Positions 9,121-18,074 of a stretch of DNA of 64,000 bases are shown here, in pieces. The notes under the pieces were generated by a model. It was not told where the DNA came from. It searched no databases and saw only the letters and a list, made by a program, of their open reading frames with translations. This DNA is from Solitalea lacus (GTDB taxonomy: Bacteria > Bacteroidota > Bacteroidia > Sphingobacteriales > Sphingobacteriaceae): assembly GCF_022014595.1 (NCBI RefSeq), contig NZ_CP091740.1, positions 2,654,200 through 2,718,199 on the forward strand, given 5' to 3'. The stretch's first letter is position 1; the number at the start of each line of letters is the position of its first letter. A program made the translations under genes and the position numbers.

Positions 9121-10125
9121 ATGAAAAAAATATTAACACATTTATTTAAAGGACAAATCCTATCAAAAGAAGAATCAAAACAAATTTTGATAGAGCTCGC
9201 TAGTGGAAATTACAACGTTTCACAAATGGCCGCTTTTATGACTGTATATTGCATGAGAAGTATCACAGTTGATGAATTGGAAGGTTTCAGGGATGGTATG
9301 CTTGAGCTTTGTCTTTCGGTCAATTTACCCTCTGATCAACTTATCGACCTTTGTGGTACAGGAGGAGATGGCAAGGATACATTCAATATTTCTACACTTT
9401 CCTCATTTGTTGTTGCTGGTGCAGGATATAAAGTCGCCAAGCATGGCAATTACGGAGTTTCCTCTTCTTGTGGTTCATCAAACGTGATGGAATACCTTGG
9501 ATATCAATTCACCAATAATGAAGACACTTTGAAGAAAACTCTGGATGAAGCCAATATCTGTTTCTTACATGCGCCACTATTTCATCCGGCCATGAAAACT
9601 GTTGCGCCTATTCGTAAAGAATTGGGCGTAAAAACTTTCTTTAATATGCTAGGGCCAATGGTAAATCCAGCTAAACCTAAACACCAAATGGTAGGTGTAT
9701 TTAGTTTGGAACTGGCTCGTTTATATGCTTATCTCTACCAAAAAACAGATAAAAAATACATGATTATCCATACGCTTTCTGGTTATGATGAAGTATCACT
9801 GACTGATCCATTTAAACTATTTTCAACAACTGGGGAAGCTCTTTATACCCCCGAACACCTTGGAGGCCTGCTAAATGCAGTGGATTTGGCTGGAGGAGAC
9901 ACTGTAGAAGACTCAGCTAAAATATTTATGAATGTATTAAAAGGAGAGGGAACACAGTCTCAACAAATGGCTGTTTTAGCTAATTCAGCCTTGGCAATTC
10001 ATTGCTTAGAAGATAGGAAGTCATTAGAAGATTGCTACGAAATAGCCAAGGAATCCTTAATAAGCGGTAAAGCTTTATCGAGTTTTAATAAATTGATTGG
10101 AAATAAAGTAAGCATACCAGTATAG
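9121..10125 (+). CDS. trpD: Anthranilate phosphoribosyltransferase
   Basis: A 334-residue TrpD that joins anthranilate to PRPP in tryptophan synthesis. It shows the PRPP-binding CGTGGDG (residues 78-84), the KHGN motif (107-110) and the NMLGPMVNPA block. Length is normal for the family. It is the first structural gene after the attenuator, and trpE and trpG are not upstream. trpF starts one base after its stop codon, indicating tight coupling. Confidence 0.95.
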   Translation: MKKILTHLFKGQILSKEESKQILIELASGNYNVSQMAAFMTVYCMRSITVDELEGFRDGMLELCLSVNLPSDQLIDLCGTGGDGKDTFNISTLSSFVVAGAGYKVAKHGNYGVSSSCGSSNVMEYLGYQFTNNEDTLKKTLDEANICFLHAPLFHPAMKTVAPIRKELGVKTFFNMLGPMVNPAKPKHQMVGVFSLELARLYAYLYQKTDKKYMIIHTLSGYDEVSLTDPFKLFSTTGEALYTPEHLGGLLNAVDLAGGDTVEDSAKIFMNVLKGEGTQSQQMAVLANSALAIHCLEDRKSLEDCYEIAKESLISGKALSSFNKLIGNKVSIPV

Positions 10126-10126
10126 C

Positions 10127-10756
10127 ATGAAAATAAAAATATGCGGCATGAAATACCGCGACAACATTGAAGCCGTTGCTGCTTTACAACCCGATTATCT
10201 TGGTTTTATTTTTTACCCACAATCCCCAAGGTATGTTGATGATCTTTCGGTATTGAAAACCGTGCCTCCATCAATTAAAAAAGTAGCTGTTTTTGTTGAT
10301 GCTAACTTAGATGATGCATTGCAAATAGTGGCTGACTATGATTTTGATGCTGTTCAATTGCATGGTAACGAAAAGCCGAATTATTGTTCACAATTTAAAA
10401 CTGCAACAATTGAAGTCATTAAGGCTTTCGGGATTGATGAAAAGTTTGACTTTGGGACTTTAAAACGTTATAGAGACGCTTGCGATTCTTTTTTATTCGA
10501 CACCAAATCTCCAATGCATGGCGGTACAGGCAAATCGTTTGATTGGTCAATTTTAACTCAATATAAAGAGACTAAACCCTACTTTTTAAGCGGAGGAATA
10601 GGGGTAGACAATTTATTGGAGCTAAAACCTTTACTGGACTATGAACAAGTGCCTTACTGTATCGACTTTAACAGCAAACTTGAAACAAGCCCCGGAGTAA
10701 AAGATGTTCAAAAAGTCCAAACTATCATAACTCAATTAAAAGAATTAACAAACTAG
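10127..10756 (+). CDS. trpF: Phosphoribosylanthranilate isomerase
   Basis: A 209-residue TIM-barrel TrpF that performs the Amadori rearrangement of phosphoribosylanthranilate. The catalytic Cys6 is in KICGM and the catalytic Asp125 in FDTKSPMHGGTG. Phosphate-binding loops are present. It starts one base after trpD. The trpC gene that sits between trpD and trpF in many Bacteroidetes is absent, and TrpF is not fused to TrpC. Confidence 0.94.
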   Translation: MKIKICGMKYRDNIEAVAALQPDYLGFIFYPQSPRYVDDLSVLKTVPPSIKKVAVFVDANLDDALQIVADYDFDAVQLHGNEKPNYCSQFKTATIEVIKAFGIDEKFDFGTLKRYRDACDSFLFDTKSPMHGGTGKSFDWSILTQYKETKPYFLSGGIGVDNLLELKPLLDYEQVPYCIDFNSKLETSPGVKDVQKVQTIITQLKELTN

Positions 10757-10790
10757 AATCAAAACACTAGAATAGCTTGAAAGAAACAAT

Positions 10791-11981
10791 ATGAGTACTA
10801 TAAACTATTACGTTGATGAACGAGGATATTTTGGAGATTTTGGGGGAGCATATATACCCGAAATGCTATATCCCAATGTTGAGGAACTGCGTCAAAACTA
10901 CCTTTCTATTATAAACAGCGCTGATTTTCAGCAAGAGTTTAAAAGTTTGCTGAAGGATTACGTTGGGCGGGAAACACCTCTTTTTCACGCAAAACGATTA
11001 TCCGCCCGTTATGGAACCACTATTTATCTAAAACGCGAAGATTTAAATCATACGGGAGCGCATAAGGTAAATAACACCATTGGCCAAATTCTATTGGCGG
11101 AGAAATTAGGCAAAAAACGCATTATTGCCGAAACCGGTGCCGGACAGCACGGTGTAGCCACTGCAACGGTTTGTGCCTTGCGTGGTCTTGAATGTGTAGT
11201 TTACATGGGTGAAGTGGATATAAAGCGCCAGGCTCCCAATGTAGCACGGATGAAAATGTTAGGAGCAACGGTAAAAGCAGCTACTTCGGGAAGCAAAACC
11301 TTGAAAGATGCAACGAACGAGGCAATGCGAGATTGGATTAACAACCCGGTAGACACACATTATATCATCGGTTCAGTTGTGGGTCCACATCCATACCCTG
11401 ACATGGTTGCTCGCTTTCAATCGGTTATCAGTGCTGAAATAAAAACACAACTTAAAGAAAAAACAGGCACAGAATTACCTGATTATGTTCTGGCTTGTGT
11501 GGGAGGCGGAAGTAATGCAATGGGAACGTTTTATCATTTCCTGAATGATGAATCAGTACAGTTAATTGCTGTTGAAGCGGCTGGTTTAGGAGTTAATACA
11601 GGCAAGTCGGCGGCAACCACTATTTTAGGTAAAGAAGGAGTATTACACGGTAGCCGTTCAATACTTATGCAAACTGAAGACGGTCAGGTTATTGAGCCAC
11701 ACTCAATTTCTGCAGGTTTGGATTACCCTGGAATAGGACCACAGCATGCTCATTTATTTAAAACAGGCCGTAGCAAATATGTAGCAATTACCGATGACGA
11801 AGCCATGCAGGCAGCTCGATTGCTAACTCAACTAGAAGGTATTATTCCAGCCATAGAATCCTCTCATGCTTTAGCATATCTGGAAAAGATGAAATTCAAT
11901 GGCAATGAGAAGGTGGTGGTATGCCTATCCGGACGTGGCGATAAAGATCTTCAAACATATATGGATTATTTTAATTTATAA
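10791..11981 (+). CDS. trpB: Tryptophan synthase beta chain
   Basis: A 396-residue PLP enzyme that condenses indole with serine. The PLP lysine is Lys92 in HTGAHKVNN, and the phosphate-cup GGGSNAMG is present. Length and motifs match the ordinary TrpB1 type that works in an alpha2-beta2 complex with TrpA. It lies 34 bases after trpF and 24 bases before trpA. Confidence 0.96.
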   Translation: MSTINYYVDERGYFGDFGGAYIPEMLYPNVEELRQNYLSIINSADFQQEFKSLLKDYVGRETPLFHAKRLSARYGTTIYLKREDLNHTGAHKVNNTIGQILLAEKLGKKRIIAETGAGQHGVATATVCALRGLECVVYMGEVDIKRQAPNVARMKMLGATVKAATSGSKTLKDATNEAMRDWINNPVDTHYIIGSVVGPHPYPDMVARFQSVISAEIKTQLKEKTGTELPDYVLACVGGGSNAMGTFYHFLNDESVQLIAVEAAGLGVNTGKSAATTILGKEGVLHGSRSILMQTEDGQVIEPHSISAGLDYPGIGPQHAHLFKTGRSKYVAITDDEAMQAARLLTQLEGIIPAIESSHALAYLEKMKFNGNEKVVVCLSGRGDKDLQTYMDYFNL

Positions 11982-12005
11982 TCTCTAATTACGAGTTAAA
12001 CAACT

Positions 12006-12782
12006 ATGAACAATCGATTAATTGAACTATTCAAAAATAAAAATAAGGACCTGCTATCAGTTTATTTTACTGCCGGATACCCTCAATTAGATGATACACT
12101 AACAATTGCAAAAGCGCTGGAAAAAGCCGGAGCTGATTTTCTGGAAATAGGGTTCCCATATTCCGACCCTGTGGCCGATGGCCCAACCATTCAAAACAGT
12201 AGCCAAACTGCTTTACTAAATGGCATGAGCTTAAAAGTATTGTTTGAGCAGCTTAAAGAACTGCGTAAGCAAGTTTCTATTCCGGTCATCTTAATGGGTT
12301 ATGTTAATCCGGTTTTGCAATATGGAGTTGAGAAATTTTGTGCAGATGCGGCAAGCGTGGGTGTTGACGGAGTTATTGTTCCTGACTTACCGATGTATGA
12401 ATACGAGGAGCTATATAAAGACGTATTTGAAAAATATAATCTTAGCAACATCTTTTTGATTACCCCCCAAAGTTCTGATGAACGAATTAGAAAAATTGAT
12501 CATTTAACAGAAGGATTTATTTATGCTTTATCTTCTTCATCCACAACCGGTAAGCAGTTAGCCCTTGAAGATGCACAAACAGATGCGTATTTTAAACGTT
12601 TAAAAGAATTGAAGCTTAAAAATCCATTAATGATTGGTTTTGGTATTAATGACAAGCATAGTTTTCAAAAAGCATGCTCTGCCGCCAGTGGAGCCATTAT
12701 TGGTAGTGCTTTTGTGAAAACACTCGACAAAGTTGTTAATGCAACGCAGATCGACAGTTTTATTGCATCAATCAAACAATAA
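12006..12782 (+). CDS. trpA: Tryptophan synthase alpha chain
   Basis: A 258-residue TIM barrel that cleaves indole-3-glycerol phosphate to indole, which is passed to TrpB. The catalytic pair is intact: Glu47 in FLEIGFPYSDP and Asp58 in VADGP, equivalent to Glu49 and Asp60 of the enteric enzyme. It is the last biosynthetic gene of the block. nhaA follows after 8 bases. Confidence 0.95.
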   Translation: MNNRLIELFKNKNKDLLSVYFTAGYPQLDDTLTIAKALEKAGADFLEIGFPYSDPVADGPTIQNSSQTALLNGMSLKVLFEQLKELRKQVSIPVILMGYVNPVLQYGVEKFCADAASVGVDGVIVPDLPMYEYEELYKDVFEKYNLSNIFLITPQSSDERIRKIDHLTEGFIYALSSSSTTGKQLALEDAQTDAYFKRLKELKLKNPLMIGFGINDKHSFQKACSAASGAIIGSAFVKTLDKVVNATQIDSFIASIKQ

Positions 12783-12790
12783 CCCTAAAA

Positions 12791-14008
12791 ATGAACATGT
12801 TACACCGAAAAATAGGAAAACGTATATTCAGGCCCTTTAGTGCGTTTTTAAAAACAGAGCAAGCTTCAGGGATTATCCTTATCGTGTGTACACTAGTTTC
12901 ATTAGTTATTAGTAATAGTCAATTGGGTGAACAATATATTCACTTTTGGCATGAAAAAATTGGCCTAATTGGCTTTGGTTCAGAGTTTAAGCTAAGCATA
13001 GAACACTGGATTAACGATGGCTTAATGGTGATTTTCTTTTTGGTGGTAGGATTAGAGATAAAACGGGAGCTAATAAAGGGAGAACTGTCCTCTATAAGAA
13101 AAGCAACCCTTCCTATGGTAGCGGCTTTAGGCGGTATGTTAGTTCCAGCGGCCATTTACTTTATTATTAATAAGTCAACACCAACTGAACAAGGATGGGG
13201 TATACCCATGGCAACCGATATTGCATTTGCTTTAGGCATTCTTTCCCTACTTGGTAAACGAGTTCCAATAAGTATGAAGGTGTTTTTAACCGCACTGGCT
13301 GTTGTTGACGACTTAGGAGCAATAGTGGTTATTGCAATTGCTTACACAGAAAAAGTGGTTACCCAAAAGTTATTTATAGCCTTAGGAATTTTTACTTTCC
13401 TATTAATTTGCAATCGTCTTAAGGTAAAAAACATAATTGTTTATTTGATCGCGGGAGGGGTAATGTGGTACAATATGCTGCAATCAGGCATACATGCTAC
13501 AATAGCGGGTGTTTTATTGGCAGCAACCATTCCAATGGAATCAGAGTTTGGCAATCAGTCGCCAGCCGAATTGCTAGAGCATCAGCTGCATCAGTTTTCT
13601 TCATTTATAATTATGCCCTTGTTCGCACTTGCTAATACATGCATAGTGTTCAATATTAACCTTGCAGATATCTACACTTCAAACTTAGGAGTAGGAATCA
13701 TAGCCGGATTATTATTGGGTAAACCATTGGGAATTGCAGGTTTTTCCTTTCTAGCAATAAAACTGAAGTTGGCTTCATTGCCTTCTAAAGCTTCTCTGCA
13801 AAAAATAATTGGGATTGGTTTTCTGGGCGGAATTGGATTCACAATGTCTATATTCATTTCCATTCTCGCCTTTAAAACTCCTGAATATCAAAACTATGCT
13901 AAAATAGCTGTACTTACCGGCTCATTGCTTTCAGGCATGGCAGGTTATCTGCTTATCTACAGAAGCTCAAAGAAAACAGAGATAACCATGATTCCCACTG
14001 AAAATTGA
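12791..14008 (+). CDS. nhaA: Na+/H+ antiporter NhaA
   Basis: A 405-residue NhaA-type antiporter with about 12 membrane helices. The ion-binding aspartates Asp173-Asp174 are in AVVDDLGAIVV, and the TDIAFALG motif (Asp143) of the unwound helix is present. It exchanges cytoplasmic Na+ for external protons. The ATG lies 8 bases after trpA and no terminator is visible between them, so it appears to be cotranscribed with the trp genes and would fall under the attenuator unless an internal promoter exists. Confidence 0.92.
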   Translation: MNMLHRKIGKRIFRPFSAFLKTEQASGIILIVCTLVSLVISNSQLGEQYIHFWHEKIGLIGFGSEFKLSIEHWINDGLMVIFFLVVGLEIKRELIKGELSSIRKATLPMVAALGGMLVPAAIYFIINKSTPTEQGWGIPMATDIAFALGILSLLGKRVPISMKVFLTALAVVDDLGAIVVIAIAYTEKVVTQKLFIALGIFTFLLICNRLKVKNIIVYLIAGGVMWYNMLQSGIHATIAGVLLAATIPMESEFGNQSPAELLEHQLHQFSSFIIMPLFALANTCIVFNINLADIYTSNLGVGIIAGLLLGKPLGIAGFSFLAIKLKLASLPSKASLQKIIGIGFLGGIGFTMSIFISILAFKTPEYQNYAKIAVLTGSLLSGMAGYLLIYRSSKKTEITMIPTEN

Positions 14009-14029
14009 GTCAAATTTATTTTATAACAA

Positions 14030-14061
14030 GGCCAATCTGCCTCATTAAAGGTAGATTGGCC
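14030..14061 (+). terminator. Hairpin at the end of the trp-nhaA unit
   Basis: GGCCAATCTGCC (14030-14041) pairs with GGTAGATTGGCC (14050-14061), 12 bp with one G-U pair and an 8-base loop. It lacks a T run on the + strand, so it may be a weak or processing-type 3' end. Confidence 0.6.
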
Positions 14062-14117
14062 CTAAAAATAAAACTCAAAGAAAGGGGGGAGGGTACATGT
14101 ACGGTTATTAAGAAGTT

Positions 14118-14626
14118 TTAAATCCCTCTCCAATAAGCAATTCTGTTTTCACATTCGGTTTTAGGTAAGCCCAAACGTGGGTTTATTTTTTCCCTTAATT
14201 CGGCAAGTTTCTCTATTGCTGTTAAACCATCAATTGTGTGTTGCTCCACCATGAGGTCAAAAATCCACAAATGTCCTCTTACCGTCAATTTTTTGAACTG
14301 GCAAACTTTCTCAAATTATTATCGGAGGTAAGCAAATTTCCATCAACTTTTCTTGCACATACCATAGCGGAACAATCCTGTTCTGACAATTGTGGTTTTT
14401 CCATCTGAAAAAGTGAAATAGATATTAGTTCTTCTTCGGTAAATTCAACGATTTTCAATGATCCTGAATCAATAAATACTTTTAATTGTTCCAGCTGTTC
14501 TTCATGGAGTTCATCTAATATCAAATCGGTTGTATGAAATTCTACATTTAATGCAAAAAAGGACGGCAGTAATTGTAGCTTCACCAAATCTATTAACACA
14601 TTAGCATCATTAACAACTACAATCAT
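14118..14626 (-). pseudogene. PIN-domain nuclease (toxin-like), split by a frameshift
   Basis: The first frame (14285-14626) encodes 113 residues of a PIN domain with the acidic set Asp7, Glu39, Asp84 and Asp102 (VVNDANVLIDL, LDELHEEQ, LSEQDCSAM, LLTSDNNLRKFA), then stops at 14285-14287. The next frame continues without interruption for 56 codons to a TAA at 14118-14120. It begins LTVRGHLWIFDLMVE and carries the INPRLGL motif normal for the C-terminus of this PIN group. The break is at an A6 run (14289-14294). A one-base loss is the simplest cause. The string A-AAA-AAT directly before the stop could also allow -1 slippage, giving 169 residues. It overlaps the upstream gene by ATGA. Confidence 0.8.
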
Positions 14627-15678
14627 ATTTCAATAAACTCGTCTCTAAAAGTTGCTAATTTTTGATTTGCCAGATTGGCGGCTTTGCTCATTGAAATAAT
14701 TTCTTCGGCAGTTGCTCTATACAATAGTTGCTTAAAACGGGACGATTTTTCTTTACCTACATACTGACCAAAACCAATTTCTTTTTTTAAATTCTCGTTT
14801 CTATTTACCGATATACAAAATTGTATGTATCGGTCGTTTCCTATAATCTTTAAATCTCTCGCTCTTGCCATTGTTGCCTGAATTGAAATGCCGTAAGTTT
14901 CTTTTATGGCAATTAATTCTGACAAACTTATCTTTTTACGTGATTCACCTAATTCATGAAAAACAGTTTCTTTAGGAATCAACATCGCACCTGCAAATCT
15001 ATGACATAGTTTTTCAATCAGTTTTTGGTCTAAATCCGATTGGAATGATAGTAATAAGTGTCCTAACTCATGCAAAGCTGTAAACCTCTTACGTTCAATA
15101 GAGAAGTTTGTATTAATTACAATAACTGGAACCGAATCATTTGCCCAACCCGAAAGACCATCAAAATTTTCGTCAGCATCTAACTCAATTACCTTAATTT
15201 CTTTATCTTCTAAAAGTTCTATAACATTAGGTAAAGCATTAAATCCAATTTTCCAATGTGTTAACAGTGAATCAACTGCTTTTTCTACATCATCACCGTC
15301 TTTTATAATGATATTTTTGATTGGATTGATAAAATTGGAGGATATATTGAGAAATTGTTCTAGCTCGATGTACTTAGCTATACTATCAGTAACTTTTTCC
15401 TTAATAGCACTAACTTCTTTTTTAGGAAGTTTGCTTTTCTTTCTAAATTCAATGTTTTCGATATTAACGGTATAAGGTCTAAAGAAATAGTCGGGTTTAA
15501 CACTTAATGCATGCGCCAAAGCCAAAAGTACTTTGCTATCAGGCATCATTAAGCCTTGTTCATACTTAGTAATAGCATTATGGCTTACAACACCATGCAT
15601 TTTTTCAGAGAGTTCACGTAAAGATAAACCAGACAAAGTTCTTGCAGACTTTATCCTTTTTGCAATTATATCTTTCAT
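14623..15678 (-). CDS. XRE repressor fused to ImmA/IrrE metallopeptidase
   Basis: A 351-residue protein with an N-terminal XRE helix-turn-helix (about residues 5-62) and a COG2856 ImmA/IrrE peptidase domain. The zinc motif HELGH is at residues 203-207, with the downstream EKLCHRFAGAMLIP block that supplies the third ligand. Its stop overlaps the PIN gene start (ATGA), so the pair is translationally coupled. XRE-COG2856 proteins next to PIN domains are a known toxin-antitoxin arrangement in which the XRE protein is antitoxin and autorepressor. A 13-bp inverted repeat lies just upstream of the start. Confidence 0.88.
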   Translation of the reverse strand: MKDIIAKRIKSARTLSGLSLRELSEKMHGVVSHNAITKYEQGLMMPDSKVLLALAHALSVKPDYFFRPYTVNIENIEFRKKSKLPKKEVSAIKEKVTDSIAKYIELEQFLNISSNFINPIKNIIIKDGDDVEKAVDSLLTHWKIGFNALPNVIELLEDKEIKVIELDADENFDGLSGWANDSVPVIVINTNFSIERKRFTALHELGHLLLSFQSDLDQKLIEKLCHRFAGAMLIPKETVFHELGESRKKISLSELIAIKETYGISIQATMARARDLKIIGNDRYIQFCISVNRNENLKKEIGFGQYVGKEKSSRFKQLLYRATAEEIISMSKAANLANQKLATFRDEFIEI

Positions 15679-15686
15679 GTTAATTG

Positions 15687-15734
15687 AAATTGGTTTACAA
15701 AACTAAAATAAATATACAAAATGTAAACCAATTT
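15687..15734 (-). promoter_or_regulatory. Inverted-repeat operator and promoter of the XRE-PIN pair
   Basis: AAATTGGTTTACA (15687-15699) and its exact complement at 15722-15734 are separated by 22 bases. The start-proximal arm overlaps a perfect -7 element TAGTTTTG, read on the minus strand at 15698-15705. It is placed as expected for an operator bound by the XRE protein to shut off its own operon. Confidence 0.65.
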
Positions 15735-15840
15735 TTATTAAATCTAGCTTCTAATCCACGATAATTATTTTTTAGATTCTGATGAATTTAGGTTTTGTGT
15801 ATTTAATTTGGGATATTTTAACAACCACAAAAACACGCCG

Positions 15841-16464
15841 TTAAGCTCCCAAAACTCCTTTTCCCTGTCTTATCACCTCAATTTCACCACCGGTACAATC
15901 TACAACCGTTGAAGCCTCATTATCCCCGTAACCACCATCAATAACAATATCAACTAAATGCTCATATTTTTCATAAATCAGTTCCGGATCAGTAGTGTAT
16001 TCCAGAATTTCATCCTCATCATGTATAGACGTTGATACGATAGGGTTACCGAGTTGGTTTACAATTTCGCGGGCAATATTATTATCCGGAACACGAATCC
16101 CTACTGTTTTCTTCTTACTGTTCAACAGCTTTGGAACTTGTCCACTGGCATTAAAAATAAATGTAAAAGGACCTGGCAAATGTTGCTTCAACATCCTGAA
16201 AATACTGGTATCAATAGGTTTAGTATAGTTGCTCAAATGACTTAAATCATAGCAAATAAATGACAAATTAGCTTTCTCTGGTTTTATTCCTCTTATTTGA
16301 CAAACACGTTCAATTGCTTTTTGATTGGTAATATCACATCCTAAACCGTAAACGGTATCTGTTGGATAAATAATTACACCACCTTTTTTTAAACATTCAA
16401 CAATTTGATCAATTGCTTTAGGACTCGGGTTTTCAGGATAGATTTTCAGTAACATGGTAAACAA
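15841..16464 (-). CDS. L-threonylcarbamoyladenylate synthase (Sua5/YciO/YrdC family)
   Basis: A 207-residue YrdC-domain protein that makes threonylcarbamoyl-AMP from threonine, bicarbonate and ATP, the first step to t6A37 in tRNAs. Diagnostic pieces are GGVIIYPTDTVYGLGCDI near the N-terminus, LPGPFTFIF, the KKTVGIRVPD strand, and GNPIVSTSIH. It lacks the extra C-terminal domain of Sua5. YciO paralogues are similar, so assignment to the t6A enzyme is likely but not certain. Confidence 0.87.
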   Translation of the reverse strand: MFTMLLKIYPENPSPKAIDQIVECLKKGGVIIYPTDTVYGLGCDITNQKAIERVCQIRGIKPEKANLSFICYDLSHLSNYTKPIDTSIFRMLKQHLPGPFTFIFNASGQVPKLLNSKKKTVGIRVPDNNIAREIVNQLGNPIVSTSIHDEDEILEYTTDPELIYEKYEHLVDIVIDGGYGDNEASTVVDCTGGEIEVIRQGKGVLGA

Positions 16465-16541
16465 AGATAGGTAGATAAATGAAAAGAGGAAGAATGTAGT
16501 AAACTACTCATTCTTCCTCTTTTCTATAATTGAACGATAAC

Positions 16542-17066
16542 CTAAGCAAAAAACTTGTCTTTAGAAATGGCATATTGAAGTGTTGGGCCAATATCATATT
16601 CCATAGCCTTTTCGAACCACATTCCAGTTTTTGCAAAAACTTTTATAGAAGCTAAGTTTTCGGCATGGGCACGACCTACAATTTTATCCATCATTAACTT
16701 CTTGAATCCATATTCCAAGCATCCTTTGCTTGCCTCAGTAGCAATTCCCTGTCCCCAAAATTTACTTAAAATACGATACCCTAAATCAATATCATTGTAC
16801 TCAGGAATATACTTAAGTCCACACCAACCCATAAATTCATTGGTATCTTTTGACAGAATCGCCCAACGCCCAAAACCATATTCTTGATAATGGGTATAAT
16901 CATTGATAAATGACCGGGCTTCATCAACCGAATTAAAGGGTGCATCACCGGTAAATTTCATTACCTCAGGAGCAAGATTTAACTGAAACATGCCTTCAGC
17001 ATCTTCCGGCAAAAACTCACGTAACACAAGCCTATTGGTTTCGAAAAGGAAAGGAGCGTTATTCAT
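16542..17066 (-). CDS. GNAT family N-acetyltransferase (RimJ/RimL type)
   Basis: A 174-residue GNAT protein that begins with the RimJ/RimL-like strand FETNRLVLREFLPEDAEGMFQL. The acetyl-CoA loop region is LGYRILSKFWGQGIATEASKGCLEYGF. Its acceptor is unknown: ribosomal protein N-termini, small molecules and antibiotics are all seen in the family. It is a single gene with its own AT-rich upstream region at 17067-17264. Confidence 0.85.
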   Translation of the reverse strand: MNNAPFLFETNRLVLREFLPEDAEGMFQLNLAPEVMKFTGDAPFNSVDEARSFINDYTHYQEYGFGRWAILSKDTNEFMGWCGLKYIPEYNDIDLGYRILSKFWGQGIATEASKGCLEYGFKKLMMDKIVGRAHAENLASIKVFAKTGMWFEKAMEYDIGPTLQYAISKDKFFA

Positions 17067-17264
17067 ACTTTTTCAGTTTACAGTGTGATTAAATAACTTA
17101 TATTGAATTATTAACCAAAATAAAAAAATGTTTTATATAATTAAAATAAAATTTAAAATTAAATATTAACAAATTAACAATCTTATATTTTGATAATTAA
17201 TAATTTCTCAATATAAAATTTACATAGCATTAACAAATAGTTATATAACACTTTTTAGTACTTT

Positions 17265-17996
17265 ATGTGCATGATTAGCTATGAACAGCAAATATTAAAT
17301 GAACTGGAGGTTTGGAAATTATCAATGCAAAGGAACCCTTCACTTTCTGATAAGTTCTCTAAATCCGTTCAAACCCGAATAAACAGATTGATTCCGGAAA
17401 AAGTTCATCAAGTGTTAACATCAGCCATAAAGCAGATGATTAGAGGTGTTCTGGCAGGGGCTGAATTCATCAATCCTGTCCCGCACAAGTTTACCAATCT
17501 TGAAGAAACAGAAATTGAGGTAAAAGCACGCATCGATTTTTACAGTAAAACAGCAACCGCAGAAGGAGCCCTTACCGGAGCCGGTGGTATATTATGGAGC
17601 TTTGCTGACTTCCCTTTATGGCTCAGCATAAAAATTAAAATGTTATTTGAGATAGCATCAATATATGGTTTTGATACTAGTGATTACAAGGAGCGCATTT
17701 ACATTTTGCATATTTTCATGCTTACATTCTCAAGTAGACAACATCGAAAAGAAGTGTATCAATCCATGGCCAATTGGACTGATTATAGCCAACATTTACC
17801 AAATGACATTCATCAATTTGACTGGCGTAGTTTTCAACAGGAGTATCGTGATTATATTGATTTGGCTAAGCTTATCCAATTGATTCCGGGCATTGGAGCT
17901 GTAACAGGAGCATACATAAACCATAAACTAACCAACAAATTGGGTATTATGGCAATGAATACTTATCGAATGAGAATGAATATATCTAAATCTTAA
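17265..17996 (+). CDS. EcsC family protein
   Basis: A 243-residue protein with the EcsC signature region: TATAEGALTGAGGILWSFADFPLWLSIKIKMLFEIASIYGFD (about residues 93-134), and a second small-residue stretch LIQLIPGIGAVTGAYINHKL near the C-terminus. EcsC-family proteins are membrane-associated, and their biochemical role is unclear. ATG codons at 17265 and 17271 are both possible starts. Confidence 0.75.
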   Translation: MCMISYEQQILNELEVWKLSMQRNPSLSDKFSKSVQTRINRLIPEKVHQVLTSAIKQMIRGVLAGAEFINPVPHKFTNLEETEIEVKARIDFYSKTATAEGALTGAGGILWSFADFPLWLSIKIKMLFEIASIYGFDTSDYKERIYILHIFMLTFSSRQHRKEVYQSMANWTDYSQHLPNDIHQFDWRSFQQEYRDYIDLAKLIQLIPGIGAVTGAYINHKLTNKLGIMAMNTYRMRMNISKS

Positions 17997-18020
17997 ACTA
18001 GAATAGCAAGGTATATAAAA

Positions 18021-18056
18021 GATAAAAGCTGTTTCAAGTCTGAAACAGCTTTTATC
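18021..18056. terminator. Bidirectional terminator
   Basis: A perfect 16-bp stem (18021-18036 with 18041-18056) and a 4-base loop. The stem ends in A/T runs, so it can stop transcription from both the EcsC gene and the convergent esterase gene. Confidence 0.85.
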
Positions 18057-18074
18057 TTATTTATTTCTTGAATT

